Part shown: piece by piece, positions 1-11,317 of the stretch
Layout: every line of letters begins with the position of its first letter
Numbering within the stretch: the stretch's first letter is position 1
Assembly: GCA_021014325.1 (NCBI GenBank)
Contig: CM037475.1
Coordinates: forward strand, 1,271,001 to 1,335,000
From: Plazaster borealis
Lineage: Eukaryota > Echinodermata > Asteroidea > Forcipulatida > Labidiasteridae
Direction: 5' to 3'
DNA: 64,000 nt
Made by a program: the position numbers and the translations under genes
The notes under the pieces: generated by a model
What the model was told of the DNA's origin: nothing
Databases searched by the model: none
The model's input: only the letters and a program-made list of their open reading frames with translations

Positions 1-178
1 GAATACCCTTCTTACTCTCATACTCCCTAATGATTGAGAGTATGTCATCCTTATTGTTACACCATGAGGACAACCCCGAACTCTCCTGTTTTAGTTTCAA
101 GAAAGTGTTTAATCACACTCCTACGAGCAGCTCCCACCAACAAACACATCATCCGTATCATACGCGTCTTTATGTACT
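1..178 (-). pseudogene. Polinton-type DNA polymerase B fragment (copy A)
   Basis: This stretch is almost identical to 9634-9811, where the minus strand reads as the fingers/palm part of a protein-primed family-B DNA polymerase. It is cut by the window edge on its 3' side and ends abruptly at about 178, where copy B instead continues toward an integrase. Only a short piece before the KLMLNSFWGKFG-type motif is present here. Family B polymerases of Maverick/Polinton elements copy the element from a protein primer; this fragment is too short to act. Confidence 0.55.
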
Positions 179-194
179 TTCGTATAGGTAAAAA

Positions 195-263
195 TTAAAT
201 TAAATACGGAAGAATCAAACAACGATTTTCTTTAGTTCTTCCACACCCTCTTCCGTATTTAAT
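195..263. repeat. Inverted repeat, AT-rich
   Basis: AATTAAATACGGAAGA near 195 is followed by its reverse complement near 248-262, giving a hairpin with a loop of about 35 bases. The right arm (240-263) is also the reverse complement of 11180-11203 in copy B. It lies where copies A and B start to differ, so it may mark a rearrangement breakpoint or an element end. Confidence 0.5.
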
Positions 264-375
264 TCAACAATTATAAATTCAACTATTTCTGCCAGTGCAG
301 CGTCTTCGCAGGGATAGCGATGTCTTAGTGCGTCTACATCATTGACTCTTTCGAGCCAAAGACGCACAGGTCTTC

Positions 376-1410
376 TTAAATGTCTTCAATATTATTAAAA
401 TAATGATCCTGTGGATCATCCATCAGGAAGCTATGTTGCCATTGCGATGGATGATCCATCTCACATCCATAGCAGTTTTTTGCACATAACTTAACAAAAC
501 TATGCGGGGGTGGCTGGGCAGCGGCAGGGGTACTACCCCACACATCGTCCGGACATAATACGTCCGAACCTATGGAAGAAATACACAAAAAGAAATGACG
601 TTAAAAACATTGTGTTTTTAAGATAAAAACTCGGTCATGGAGCGACGTTAAACAACTACAGGTTCGTTTATGAGACCGTCTTCTGATCAATCAGTTAATC
701 ACATTAAACAACAATAAGGAAATAACGCAACTCATTTCCCCATTTCTTGGCATACGCCCTGTGGGCGTCGCGCCTCTCCGCCGCTCGTCTAGAAGCTGCT
801 TCATCCCGTCGTTTAGAACCCTCACTGTGGGCTTTGCGCCTCTCAGCCGCTCGTCTAGAGGCTGCTTCATCCCGTCGTTTAGAACCCTCACTATGGGCTT
901 TGCGCCTCTCAGCCGCTCGTCTAGAGGCTGCTTCATCCCGTCGTTTAGAACCCTCACTATGGGCTTTGCGCCTCTCAGCCGCTCGTCTAGAAGCTGCTTC
1001 ATCCCGTCGTTTAGAACCCTCACTGTGGGCTTTGCGCCTCTCCGCCGCTCGTCTAGAAGCTGCTTCATCCCGTCGTTTAGAACCCTCACTGTGGGCATCG
1101 CGCCTCTCCGCCGCTCGTCTAGAAGCTGCTTCATCCCGTCGTTTAGAACCCTCACTGTGGGCTTTGCGCCTCTCAGCCGCACGTCTAAGAGGCTGCTTCA
1201 TCCCGTCGTTTAGAATTATCATACGCCGATAGAGCGTGTAGGTACCTCCCCCACCCTAGGGAAGACTCAGGCGAAGGATTGAAGGTGTCTCGAATCTCCC
1301 GCCTTTGTTTGAAGTCTTCTTTCAGGTCAGCTAAGTAATTGAAGTAAGCCTTGTTTGACTTGAAGGCCGCCTTGACCATAGCTGACTCTATGGTGATATA
1401 CTCTAGGTAT
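376..1410 (-). pseudogene. Spliced acidic/Cys-His gene of the Polinton-like block, copy A, with 22-codon repeats
   Basis: I do not recognise this family. It reads on the minus strand. The upstream exon (about 1380 down to about 706) begins MVKAAFKSNKAYFNYLADLK, runs through a SKRRDEAAS segment and then about seven 22-residue repeats rich in R, E and A. One extra T near 1187-1190, against the repeat consensus, breaks the frame between the N-terminal part and the array. The downstream exon (569-376) follows a good acceptor (TTCTTCCATAG) and contains a CYGCEMDHPSQWQHSFL motif, ending PQDHYFNNIEDI then stop. The expected donor near 706 appears mutated; copy B at 11827 keeps GTGAGT. Related segments occur at 1895-2045, 9230-9300, 11318-11661, 12839-13066 and 13684-13972. 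Probably a Polinton-associated gene, now broken. Confidence 0.45.
770..1213. repeat. 66-bp tandem repeat (about 7 copies) inside a coding region
   Basis: CGCCTCTCMGCCGCTCGTCT units recur every 66 bases (for example 771, 837, 903). Because 66 is a multiple of three, several frames on both strands stay open. The minus frame continuing the upstream ORF gives a 22-residue Arg/Glu/Ala repeat. Copies differ at few positions (AGAAGC/AGAGGC, GTGGGC/ATGGGC), which suggests recent expansion or homogenisation. The paralogue at 13684-13972 has a single unit. Confidence 0.9.
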
Positions 1411-1529
1411 TCATCGTAATTTCCCGTCTTGATTGCCGAAGAAATCCGATGCAACTCGTTGCAACTTTGGCGTTGATCTTCTAACGACGCGACGTTGGTA
1501 GTTTTGGGAGGAAGTGAGTTTTCCGCGCT

Positions 1530-1539
1530 CTTTTATATA
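1530..1539 (-). promoter_or_regulatory. TATA-like box upstream of the repeat-protein gene
   Basis: The minus strand reads TATATAAAAG at 1539-1530, about 150 bases before the first in-frame ATG (MVKAAF, near 1380). The same reading frame is open upstream of that ATG without another ATG. The motif matches a core promoter, but it is short and not independently supported. Confidence 0.35.
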
Positions 1540-1714
1540 GGACGGTCAGCGTGTTACGCTTGTGTTGATAGTAACCGTTACTTGGACCGGTAAATAAAAT
1601 AGTTTTAGGAATACATTCGTGTCTTGTTTCGGTAACTTTTTACCGCTTATTGCTTCGTTTTACTACCAAGCAACTTATGATAACCGCTGTAGATGTAAGT
1701 CGACGAGAACACTG

Positions 1715-2095
1715 TGTTTTTTTCTTCCTTTTTTCCCAAGATCGCCTGTAATCTTTCTTAACCCCTCGCTCTCTCTCTCTCTTAGCTTTACCACCATCTT
1801 TTACTTCGGGTCTTTTGTAATTCTACAATGCTGTCTTGATAATTAATGTCTTACTGATATGAGTTAGGCAGAGCACTCTTGAAGTTCGTTCTTGCATGCA
1901 GATAGCACTATCGCTGCACAGATCTGTCTAAATGTCTTGAATATTATTTAAAAAATAATCATGTGGTTCCTCCATTGGACTATTCGGCGTACCTCGGCCA
2001 CAATCTTGGGGCACCTCGGAATGGGTCTCTTCGAAACAAGTCATGACTACGAAGTTTAGACCTGACCTATAACCTAATTCGGGGAATACACGCAT
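1715..2095 (-). pseudogene. Third copy of the NIQDI gene segment and duplicated flank
   Basis: Bases 1715-1975 match 9052-9300, and 1960-2095 match 12967-13107, at high identity. On the minus strand 2045-1895 reads MTCFEETHSEVPQDCG, then MEEPHDYFLNNIQDI, a stop, then TDLCSDSAICMQE. This is the same C-terminal signature as in 376-569 and 12839-13066. The in-frame stop after DI is a TAG here and a TAA in the 376 copy, but a sense codon at 12839-13066 and 9230-9300. The function is unknown. Confidence 0.5.
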
Positions 2096-2159
2096 TCTCA
2101 AACAAGCAGAAATCCAAGAAGAAAATACGAATCGTACCCTTTTGAATTATGGGCAATTG

Positions 2160-3791
2160 CTATAGAGAGTTGTCAGTTTCAGTGGATTGAAATAACCATT
2201 CACAGAAGCTACTCTGCGTTTTGTCCCCCTTGAAAACTCTAGTGGATGTACAATGTTTACAATTATATCCAACAGGTTGACCCGCGCACAATTCACATAC
2301 CATATCAACTACACATAAATTAGGTACATGAGTGCCGCCATCCTGAGTACATTCAAAATCAAAAAATATATACTTGAGTGGCTTCTTCTTATTTGAATTT
2401 AGGGCTTGAACTCTCTCATCAGTATCGTCCATTTCATCGCGCGTAAACATGCGTTGTTGAGAAACTGAGGAAACATTTAAAGTCTCAGTGTATAAATTTC
2501 TTGGGGCCTTTTTCTCAATGACTTTTATGTAACATTTGTGATCAAATTCTACCATTTCTTTACAAGTGTTGCAATATTTTTGGATGCAGGAATGTTTACA
2601 TAGCTTGACAGACATGGATACACGAACATACGCATTACAGGTTTTACACCTGTAGTACAATTGACACACAGTTTTATTCCCAATTTGTCTATTCTTATGG
2701 TTTGCGGTTTGGATTTTAAAAATTTCTATTGCAAGATTGACACCTTATCCAATCATAATTGTTAGCGAATCCACACCCGTTAGAAAAACACAGTTTACAT
2801 GAAATATTACACAAATGGGTGGCGACTGTCCCGTTATACCCTTTGTGACACTTGTCGCAGAAGTTGCTGCGATTGAGGAACCCCGACATTGATTGTATGA
2901 CATCGTAATGACCTCTAGCCAAATGAAGGTAAATTGTCCGCAGTTTCTTGGGACCCTTAAAAATTGTAGAGTAGCAATGCTCTCTGGAAAGAACAACTAA
3001 CCTATAATTCTCCATTACATTTTGGAATCGCTGGAGCTCTTCAATTCCACCAAGCGTTCCTTTTATAATTCCAGCCCTTCTATGAAGAGCAGTAACCAAT
3101 GGCTCAACATACTTTTTCCTATTTTTTAGGATATACTTTATTTCATTACCGGTCTTCTCCTGGAGAGCTTGACCGATCGCGATGGCACGAGCAAGGCATG
3201 TGTTCGTACCATCGTCTTTAATTCTTACAATGCTATGTTTGGAAGCCAGCAATTGCTCTAACTGCATGAGCCTAGCAGGGGTATTACTTGTTCACCCTTC
3301 TGCAATTTCACGTGTACAAAGTGTATAGTTACGGTCTCGTCAAACCGAATAAACTGATAGCTGTTTAGTACATTTTGTATTTTTTCAAATAAACGCTCAG
3401 CCATTAAGTCTTTCATTCTCATAAATGGAAGAGAAACTGGAAAACTTAGGACCGGTGAGTCAAAAACCATACGCACTCTGTCATCAAATGGAATGCCAAA
3501 CCCTATTCTACTTATAATACTTTGAAAAATATTTCCTAGAAGAGGTAAAGCCTCATTGAGATTCACATTTTCCATATTTCTAAATTTTACATTATAATCA
3601 TAAGTATAGGCTTGGAAGTGTTTGTTTAGTTTTTCTTTAATTCTTACTAGTCTGTAGTACTGCGAGTAGTAGTCCTCCTCTGGCTCCTCCTGTCGACTCC
3701 TCTTGCTGGGTGATCCCTCATCATCATCGCTCCACTCCTCGCTCTCCCATCCCCAGTCAGTATCGTAAATGGTGGTCGAATCGTTCAGCAT
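2160..3791 (-). pseudogene. Maverick/Polinton-like family-B DNA polymerase, N-terminal part, frameshifted
   Basis: Three overlapping minus-strand reading frames (3791-3258, 3267-2716, 2669-2160) together resemble the N-terminal half of Polinton/adintovirus-like protein-primed DNA polymerases. There is an acidic start (residues about 13-27), a region with VRMVFDSP and SLPFM, then RIKDDGTNTCLARAIAIGQA, GHYDVIQSMSGFL, and a long series of CxxC pairs resembling zinc ribbons. Then comes YIFFDFECTQD, the exonuclease motif I with its Asp and Glu. At least two frameshifts (near 3260 and 2716) break the frame, and the gene stops after the exonuclease motif at 2160. Polymerase motifs A, B and C are absent here; a motif B fragment lies at 9546-9590. 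It is a fossil and cannot encode a working polymerase. Confidence 0.75.
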
Positions 3792-4464
3792 GTCTCCAGG
3801 TCAGAGTCAGAAATGGGACTTTCCTCTTGAGGTCCACGGTCGACCTGACCAATCCCACTCGTCCCGGGCTGGTCACCAATGCTTATTCGTCCCTATCCAC
3901 TCGTCCCCGGCTGGTCGCCAACGCTTACTCGTCCCTATCCACTCGTCCCCGGCTGGTCGCCAACGCTTAGTCGACCCAGTCCACTCGTCCCCGGCTGGTC
4001 GCCGGTGCTAGCCCTTGAAGGAAGTCCTCCGCCTACTTGCCCAATAGAACTCGTCATCGGATGATCTCCAGTACTTCCCCCATTCTCTTCGCCAGCAGAG
4101 GAGATGTCAAACTGGGTCCACGTCTCTCGCAGATCATTCCAGTATACCTCTAGCTCGTCTTCGGAAACGGCTCTTGACCCAAGTTCCGAGATAATTTCGT
4201 CAAAGTCAGTCCCCGGGGCTTCTGGCTGGTCGGTGAAGGAATGTCCGTACTTTGAACATCTGCAGCTTCATGGTCTCCATCAGTTTCACTCATCTGCAGC
4301 TGATACATACGCTGAGAAAGAGCTACTCTTTGCGACATAGAGATTTCCATGAATTCCATAAGTACCTCGCACTCTGACTTGTTCAGAGTACTAAAATCTG
4401 CCAATTTGAAAAACATGATGAAGGTTGTCTCAATGTTAAACTTCGACCGTCTGCTCAAAATCAA
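3792..4464 (-). pseudogene. Upstream ORF segment with Gly-Asp-Gln-Pro repeats, possibly N-terminal to PolB
   Basis: On the minus strand, 4464-4150 gives a 104-residue ORF containing FKLADFSTLNKSECEVLMEF. A second frame (about 4235-3840) continues plausibly with GTDFDEIISELGSRAVSEDE and then repeats of a 14-residue unit containing VGDQPGTSG. A frameshift near 4235 and TAG codons inside the repeat units prevent one protein. It lies directly before the polymerase remnant and reads the same way, so it may be the polymerase leader or a separate Polinton gene. No known domain was recognised. Confidence 0.4.
3840..4009. repeat. 42-bp tandem repeat (about 4 copies)
   Basis: The unit begins TCGTCCCTATCCACTCGTCC and recurs at 42-base steps. 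The period equals 14 codons and the minus strand encodes SVGDQPGTSG-type units, two of which carry a TAG stop. Confidence 0.85.
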
Positions 4465-4543
4465 ACTTTTTCGTGGAATGATAAAGGAAGGTATATGATG
4501 GTTATGTTTATTACTCTTCGGAAGGGACGCCGAATTCGTTATT

Positions 4544-4705
4544 CTGATTGGCTGTAATCGACATAAATATTGTTTTGAAAATAACTTTCATAATTGTCAG
4601 GGACGCTAAACATGAGACTCTAATTGGTTGCTATTCGTAAAAATTGTCTTAAAATATAAGTGACATCATCGTAGGTGACGCCAAATTCAACGCTCTCATT
4701 GGCTC
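4544..4705 (-). promoter_or_regulatory. Three spaced CCAAT boxes in imperfect ~75-bp repeats
   Basis: Minus-strand CCAAT motifs occur at 4544-4554 (CAGCCAATCAG), 4619-4628 (AACCAATTAG) and 4695-4705 (GAGCCAATGAG), spaced about 75 bases apart. Each sits in a similar context with a GACGC-like motif. They lie just upstream of the minus-strand ORF beginning at 4464, which suits a promoter of that decayed gene. This is motif-based inference. Confidence 0.4.
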
Positions 4706-4719
4706 AAAGATTTACAGGA

Positions 4720-5410
4720 CAGTTCAGCTTGCATATTTCTGTCTCATTACGACTTTTAGACTCCCTTCTTTATTTGAGTGTTTTTTGGGTTTTTTTGTTT
4801 TTTAACCATTACTTGCGTGATGGAAAAGTTTGACATTCGTTAAAACCTTAAGTTCCTACACCCCCTTCCCGCCTTTTCCAAATCCTTTTGTTCTCTTATG
4901 TTTACGTAAACTCTCCAAACAAATGTGAAGTGATATTTTCAAGGACAACCTTTCTAACGAAGGTCGATTAAGAGCCGGTTGACGGCAGCTGGTTGATGGT
5001 AAATCCCCACTCACCAATTTCGGAATGTCTTGGCCACAGCCTTAGTGGAACTCCCGGGATGTCTCTCTCCAAAAGTACGTCACTGATTTATTTAAGACTA
5101 TGCCTATGACCCAATTCAGGGAGAGCCATATGATGGAGTTTCACTAATACATCTACAAACTGGGAGTATCGGGAGTACGTCCATGTGATATCTTATCAGG
5201 CCGGTACAATGAATCGTGCACCGGCCTTCAAAAGTTGCATGGGATGCTGATTGTCACTGATTGATTGCTGACATGACAAAGCAGTATATAAATCCTGAAA
5301 TCCCTATTAGTGTTAATCCTAGAATCAGTTATGAATTAATCCCAACTCCATCACCATGTTGAAAATCTGCATAATTTTGGTGACATGGCCATCTGGCTGG
5401 ACTGGGGATG
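4720..5410. other. No gene recognised; weakly repeated flank
   Basis: No convincing ORF. Bases 5012-5125 resemble, with much divergence, the duplicated segment at 1985-2095 and 12985-13110 (a CTTGGCCACA core and GACCCAATTCAGGGAGA), so more decayed copy sequence is likely. Confidence 0.4.
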
Positions 5411-5419
5411 AAAACAAAT

Positions 5420-8400
5420 TTTGGTGGGTATGGAGTGGTTAGGGCCACCTCTGATTCCTAAAAAACAATCAACTAAACTCACTGATGGTTTTCTAAAGAC
5501 CTCTCCTTACATTAGAGTAACTCAGTACAGAATCAAAATGAAGAAAGAACTGTTGGATTTTGATGGGTATGGAGTGGCTAGGGCCACCTCTGATTCCTAA
5601 AAAACAATCAACTAAACTCACTGATGGTTTTCTAAAGACCTCTCCTTACATTAGAGTAACTCAGTACAGAATCAAAATGAAGAAAGAACTGTTGGATTTT
5701 GATGGGTATGGAGTGGTTAGGGCCACCCTTGACTCATGAAAAAACAATCAACTAAACTCACTGATGGTTTTCTAAAGACCCCTCCTTACATTAGAGTAAC
5801 TCAGTGCAGAATCAAAATGAAGAAAGAACTGTTGGATTTTGATGGGTATGGAGTGGTTAGGGCCACCCCTGACTCATCAAAAAACAATCAACTAAACTCA
5901 CTGATGGTTTTCTAAAGACCCCTCCTTACATTAGAGTAACTCAGTGCAGAATCAAAATGAAGAAAGAACTGTTGGATTTTGATGGGTATGGAGTGGCTAG
6001 GGCCACCCCTGACTCATCAAAAAACAATCAACTAAACTCACTGATGGTTTTCTAAAGACCTCTCCTTACATTAGAGTAACTCAGTACAGAATCAAAATGA
6101 AGAAAGAACTGTTGGATTTTGATGGGTATGGAGTGGCTAGGGCCACCCCTGACTCATCAAAAACAATCAACTAAACTCACTGATGGTTTTCTAAAGACCT
6201 CTCCTTACATTAGAGTAACACAGTACAGAATCAAAATGAACAAAGAACTGTTGGATTTTGATGGGTATGGAGTGGCTAGGGCCACCTCTGACTCATCCAA
6301 AAACAATCAACTAAACTCACTGATGGTTTTCTAAAGACCCCTCTCTACATTAGAGTAACTCAGTACAGAATCAAAATGAAGAAAGAACTGTTGGATTTTG
6401 ATGGGTATGAAGTGGCTAGGGCCACCCTTGACTCATCAAAAAACAATCAACTAAACTCACTGATGGTTTTCTAAAGACCTCTCCTTACATTAGAGTAAGT
6501 CAGTACAGAATCAAAATGAAGAAAGAACTGTTGGATTTTGATGGGTATGGAGTGGCTAGGGCCACCTCTGACTCATCCAAAAACAATCAACTAAACTCAC
6601 TGATGGTTTTCTAAAGACCCCTCTCTACATTAGAGTAACTCAGTACAGAATCAAAATGAAGAAAGAACTGTTGGATTTTGATGGGTATGGAGTGGCTAGG
6701 GCCACCCTTGACTCATCAAAAAACAATCAACTAAACTCACTGATGGTTTTCTAAAGACCTCTCCTTACATTAGAGTAAGTCAGTACAGAATCAAAATGAA
6801 GAAAGAACTGTTGGATTTTGATGGGTATGGAGTGGCTAGGGCCACCCCTGACTCATCAAAAAACAATCAACTAAACTCACTGATGGTTTTCTAAAGACCT
6901 CTCCTTATTTTAACATTAGAGTAACTCAGTGTATAATCAAAATGAAGAAAGAACTGTTGGATTTTGATGGGTATGGAGTGGTTAGGGCCACCCCTGACTC
7001 ATCAAAAACAATCAACTAAACTCACTGATGGTTTTCTAAAGACCTCTCCTTACATTAGAGTAACTCAGTACAGAATCAAAATGAAGAAAGAACTGTTGGA
7101 TTTTGATGGGTATGGAGTGGTTAGGGCCACCCCTGACTCATCAAAAACAATCAACTAAACTCACTGATGGTTTTCTAAAGACCTCTCCTTACATTAGAGT
7201 AAGTCAGTACAGAATCAAAATGAAGAAAGAACTGTTGGATTTTGATGGGTATGGAGTGGCTAGGGCCACCTCTGACTCATCAAAAACAATCAACTAAACT
7301 CACTGATGGTTTTCTAAAGACCTCTCCTTACATTAGAGTAACTCAGTACAGAATCAAAATGAAGAAAGAACTGTTGGATTTTGATGGGTATGGAGTGGCT
7401 AGGGCCACCTCTGACTCATCAAAAACAATCAACTAAACTCACTGATGGTTTTCTAAAGACCTCTCCTTACATTAGAGTAACTCAGTACAGAATCAAAATG
7501 AAGAAAGAACTGTTGGATTTTGATGGGTATGGAGTGGCTAGGGCCACCCTTGACTCATCAAAAAACAATCAACTAAACTCACTGATGGTTTTCTAAAGAC
7601 CTCTCCTTACATTAGAGTAAGTCAGTACAGAATCAAAATGAAGAAAGAACTGTTGGATTTTGATGGGTATGGAGTGGCTAGGGCCACCCCTGACTCATCA
7701 AAAACAATCAACTAAACTCACTGATGGTTTTCTAAAGACCTCTCCTTACATTAGAGTAACTCAGTACAGAATCAAAATGAAGAAAGAACTGTTGGATTTT
7801 GATGGGTATGGAGTGGTTAGGGCCACCCCTGACTCATCAAAAACAATCAACTAAACTCACTGATGGTTTTCTAAAGACCTCTCCTTACATTAGAGTAAGT
7901 CAGTACAGAATCAAAATGAAGAAAGAACTGTTGGATTTTGATGGGTATGGAGTGGTTAGGGCCACCCCTGACTCACCAAAAAACAATCATTTAATCTCAC
8001 TGATGGTTTTCTAAAGACCCCTCCTTACATTAGAGTAACTCAGTACAGAATCAAAATGAAGAAAGAACTGTTGGATTTTGATGGGTATGGAGTGGCTAGG
8101 GCCACCTCTGACTCATCAAAAACAATCAACTAAACTCACTGATGGTTTTCTAAAGACCTCTCCTTACATTAGAGTAACTCAGTACAGAATCAACATGAAG
8201 AAAGAACTGTTGGATTTTGATGGGTATGGAGTGGCTAGGGCCACCCTTGACTCATCAAAAAACAATCAACTAAACTCACTGATGGTTTTCTAAAGACCTC
8301 TCCTTACATTAGAGTAAGTCAGTACAGAATCAAAATGAAGAAAGAACTGTTGGATTTTGATGGGTATGGAGTGGCTAGGGCCACCCCTGACTCATCAAAA

Positions 8401-8650
8401 AACAATCAACTAAACTCACTGATGGTTTTCTAAAGACCCCTCCTTACATTAGAGTAACTCAGTACAGAATCAAAATGAAGAAAGAACTGTTGGATTTTGA
8501 TGGGTATGGAGTGGTTAGGGCCACCCTTGACTCATGAAAAAACAATCAACTAAACTCACTGATGGTTTTCTAAAGACCTCTACTTTTTTGACATTAGGGT
8601 AATTCAGTTCTGTTTGATTTTGATGGGTATGTAGTGGTTAGGGCCACCTC
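5420..8650. repeat. 139-bp satellite array (about 22 copies)
   Basis: A unit containing GAACTGTTGGATTTTGATGG and CTAAACTCACTGATGG recurs every 139-140 bases, the difference being one A in an A-run. Many units are over 95% alike by eye. Short ORFs appear in each unit but the period is not a multiple of three, so they are incidental. One unit near 6905 has a small insertion. Decayed outlying units continue to about 8860. Confidence 0.95.
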
Positions 8651-9051
8651 TGACTCATTCAAAACAGTCGAGCTTCCTTAAGTTGTTTTAGGGAACTGTC
8701 ACGATATAAACAAAGTTCAACTCCTTGGTTACCCAACATCAATGTAGGACACGTGTATTGTCATATGGCAAGACCAGACTGAAAAAGGATGTGCTGTTGG
8801 ATTTTGATTGGTATAGGGCGGTAAGGGCCACCCCTGACTCATCAAAAAAAAAAAAGCTGGATATTAAAAAGCGATATCAAACAACATGGTCTTTTTCTTC
8901 ATGATCGTACTAATAAATTTAATATACTCGTAATCTCTGAGCTTCTTGCAGTTGGTCATTATACCTGCATCCATCGTGGAAAATGATTCCAAGACTACTG
9001 TTAAGTCACTCAGTAACAAGCATGGACAGTGACTGGCAAATGGGATAGCGT

Positions 9052-9350
9052 ATTTTTTTCTTCTTCAAGATCGCCTGCAATCTTTCTGAACCTCTCTCTC
9101 TCTCTCTCTCTTTACCACCATCTTTTACTTCGGGTCTTTTGTAATTCTACAATGCTGTCTTGATAATGTCTTACTGATATGAGTTGGGCAGAGCACTCTT
9201 GAAGTTCGTTCTTGCATGCAGATAGGACTATCGCTGCACAGATCTGTCCAAATGTCTTGAATATTGTTTGAAAAATACCTCATGTGCTTCCTCCATCTGA
9301 ATACTCGTCACTTTCGGCTTACCTCGGCCACAATCTTGGGGTACCCCGGT
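9052..9350 (-). pseudogene. Copy B of the duplicated NIQDI segment
   Basis: This stretch matches 1715-1975 closely. The minus strand reads NIQDIWTDLCSDS followed by ICMQE, with a sense codon where two other copies have a stop. A CT-rich run at 9095-9110 corresponds to the one at 1770-1784. It runs directly into the polymerase remnant at 9350. Confidence 0.5.
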
Positions 9351-9811
9351 GTGTTTATAAAAAAAACCACGAAATTCTTAAGTACGGCAATTTGGTGAGA
9401 CGAATTCTTCTTCACGCTGATTTTGAACTTCTGCCAATACATCGTTAACAAATTGGACATGATTGACAGTCTTGTCATGGGCATGTTAAAGTTTGTACAA
9501 CTCCGAAGGCTCTGACAGAATTTCAGTTTGAGGCATGTTCTCACGCTGTCCAAACTTCCCCCAGAAACTGTTTAGCATGAGTTTTGCAAGTGCCCGTAGG
9601 CCGGGGTTTTTCTCAATGTTTTGCCTGTCTAACTGAATACCCTTCTTACTCTCATACTCCCTAATGATTGAGAGTATGTCATCCTTATTGTTACACCATG
9701 AGGACAACCCCGAACTCTCCTGTTTTAGTTTCAAGAAAGTGTTTAATTACACTCCTACGAGCAGCTCCCACCAACAAACACATCGTCCGTATCATACGCG
9801 TCTTTATGTAC
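9350..9811 (-). pseudogene. Family-B DNA polymerase C-terminal fragment, frameshifted
   Basis: The minus strand from 9734 encodes an 82-residue stretch with NPGLRALAKLMLNSFWGKFG. This is polymerase motif B (Kx3NSxYG type, with W for Y) in the form used by Polinton/Maverick protein-primed polymerases. After a frameshift near 9500 the frame continues with HVQFVNDVLAEVQ and REEEFVSPN, again polymerase-like, and decays near 9360. The catalytic DTD motif C is not seen. Bases 9634-9811 are duplicated at 1-178. Confidence 0.7.
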
Positions 9812-9922
9812 TTTCTGCATTTCTTCCTCTGAAAGGGTCCCCATTATTTCCTCACCCCCATAATCTTTAAAACTATATAATGGTCGCACATTACGTATAT
9901 GTCTACTGACGGTGAATATATC

Positions 9923-10310
9923 CTAGGACCAGTTGTGTAAGTACCCTTTCCGGAAAATGGTTGCCGTTGCGCTAATCTTTACTTTGTCTCCGACCTTAAA
10001 TTTAAATTTCGGTTTTGGTGCACGTCTGACGTCACTGAACAACGCCTTCCATACTTGCCCGTCGTTCTCTTCAGACCCTTCGCTGGGTTTCATGCGTATC
10101 GACCGATGCTTGGAATTATTATACGACTTTATAAGTTTCTGCAAGACATCTGCGTATACTTGAAGGTATTGCGATAGGAAAAACATTTCCATTGTTTAGT
10201 CTTCAGCATTCGGTTAAACCTTTCAATAACGCTGGCCTTAGTTTCATTACTGGTGGTGTAAAATTCAATCTTCTTTTGCTTCTTACCCTCGTCCGATTGG
10301 ACGCACAGGG
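9923..10310 (-). pseudogene. Polinton-type retroviral-like integrase, C-terminal part
   Basis: From about 10285 down, the minus strand reads KKIEFYTTSNETKASVIERF, which holds the third catalytic acidic residue (the E of ASVIERF) of a DDE integrase. Then come LQKLIKSYNNSKHRSIRMKP and a chromo/SH3-like tail with KVGDKVKIS and FRKGYLHNW. A one-base frameshift near 10165 separates the two parts. The first two catalytic Asp residues are upstream and not recognisable. Such integrases insert Polinton/Maverick elements; here it is next to the polymerase remnant and in the same orientation, as in those elements. Confidence 0.75.
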
Positions 10311-10329
10311 GGCCCTCTTTTAACCACTA

Positions 10330-11160
10330 TTAACAATGGATCGAAAGGCATCCAGGATAGTTTTACCTCTCTTATTTCTCAAAGGTCTCGCTCACACAAA
10401 CTTTGAAAACACATCGATAGAGGTTAATATAATATATATTTATACCCCGTATTATATCTTGAAAGAGCTTGAACGTCGCATAGGTCAATTTGCCATATTT
10501 AATCTATTGAAATGGCGAGAACATGAGTATACGTACACGTATACGTATGAGTATGAGTATAAGTATCTTGTTTTTGTAAATATTATACAATTTGTTTTCG
10601 AGACAACTTATACACTCCCTCGGCTTTTACTCTTTGATATAATTAATTGTCAATGCTACTCAACCCCGATCATGTTCAATGTTGTAATATAAACTCACTC
10701 ACTCACTAATATAAAGTGTTTAAGTAATCAACCCATCCTTGGCGTTCCCCATGTTGACTCGGTCAGTATCAAACTACAAATGAATCTAATCCTATTATTT
10801 TCAAGTATTTATTAAATACGACGTATAAATAATAATACAATGAAACAAAGGAATTCACGTCAAAATGTATTTTTTTTTTGTATTATTTTAACAACTTTGT
10901 ACAATTGTTATTATTAAACACATTTTGAAATCAAAGTTTGCAAAACTTAGTAAAAAATTAAAATTACAATAGTTATGCATATGTTTTAAAATTACTCACG
11001 TTTAAGTTTTAAATGTCCAGTTATAGTTTTAAAAACCGCTTGATTCCTGTTTAATTTTAAGAAAAGTATTTATGTATTCAGTGAAGAGACCGCCAGATTT
11101 GGCTTGGGGGGTCGTACACTTCACTCCTCTCAAAGTGCCATACGCAGTCAATTTTTCTGA
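10330..11160. other. AT-rich spacer with simple repeats
   Basis: No credible gene. It contains a (TA/CGTA)-type run at 10525-10565, long A/T tracts, and short ORFs with no protein-like composition. Copy A (near 178) lacks this stretch, so it is either deleted there or inserted here. Confidence 0.5.
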
Positions 11161-11317
11161 ACTAGGTACAAAATAAAATTAAATACGGAAGAGGGTGTGG
11201 ATGAATTAAACAACGTCTTCCGTCCTTAAATCTACAAATAAAAATTCTACAAAATCAGCCACCGCAGCATCTTCGCAGTGATAGTGACGTCTTAGCGCGT
11301 CACTTCTAAAATCTCCG

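Noticed and set aside
5420..8650. Repeated 64-71 codon ORFs (MMGMEWLGPPLTHQ...) in the 139-bp array
   Set aside because: They arise from one satellite unit whose period is not a multiple of three; no conserved protein or start context.
10336..10692. 118-codon plus-strand ORF
   Set aside because: Its start overlaps the antisense of the integrase and the rest is AT-rich with a simple TATACG-type repeat.
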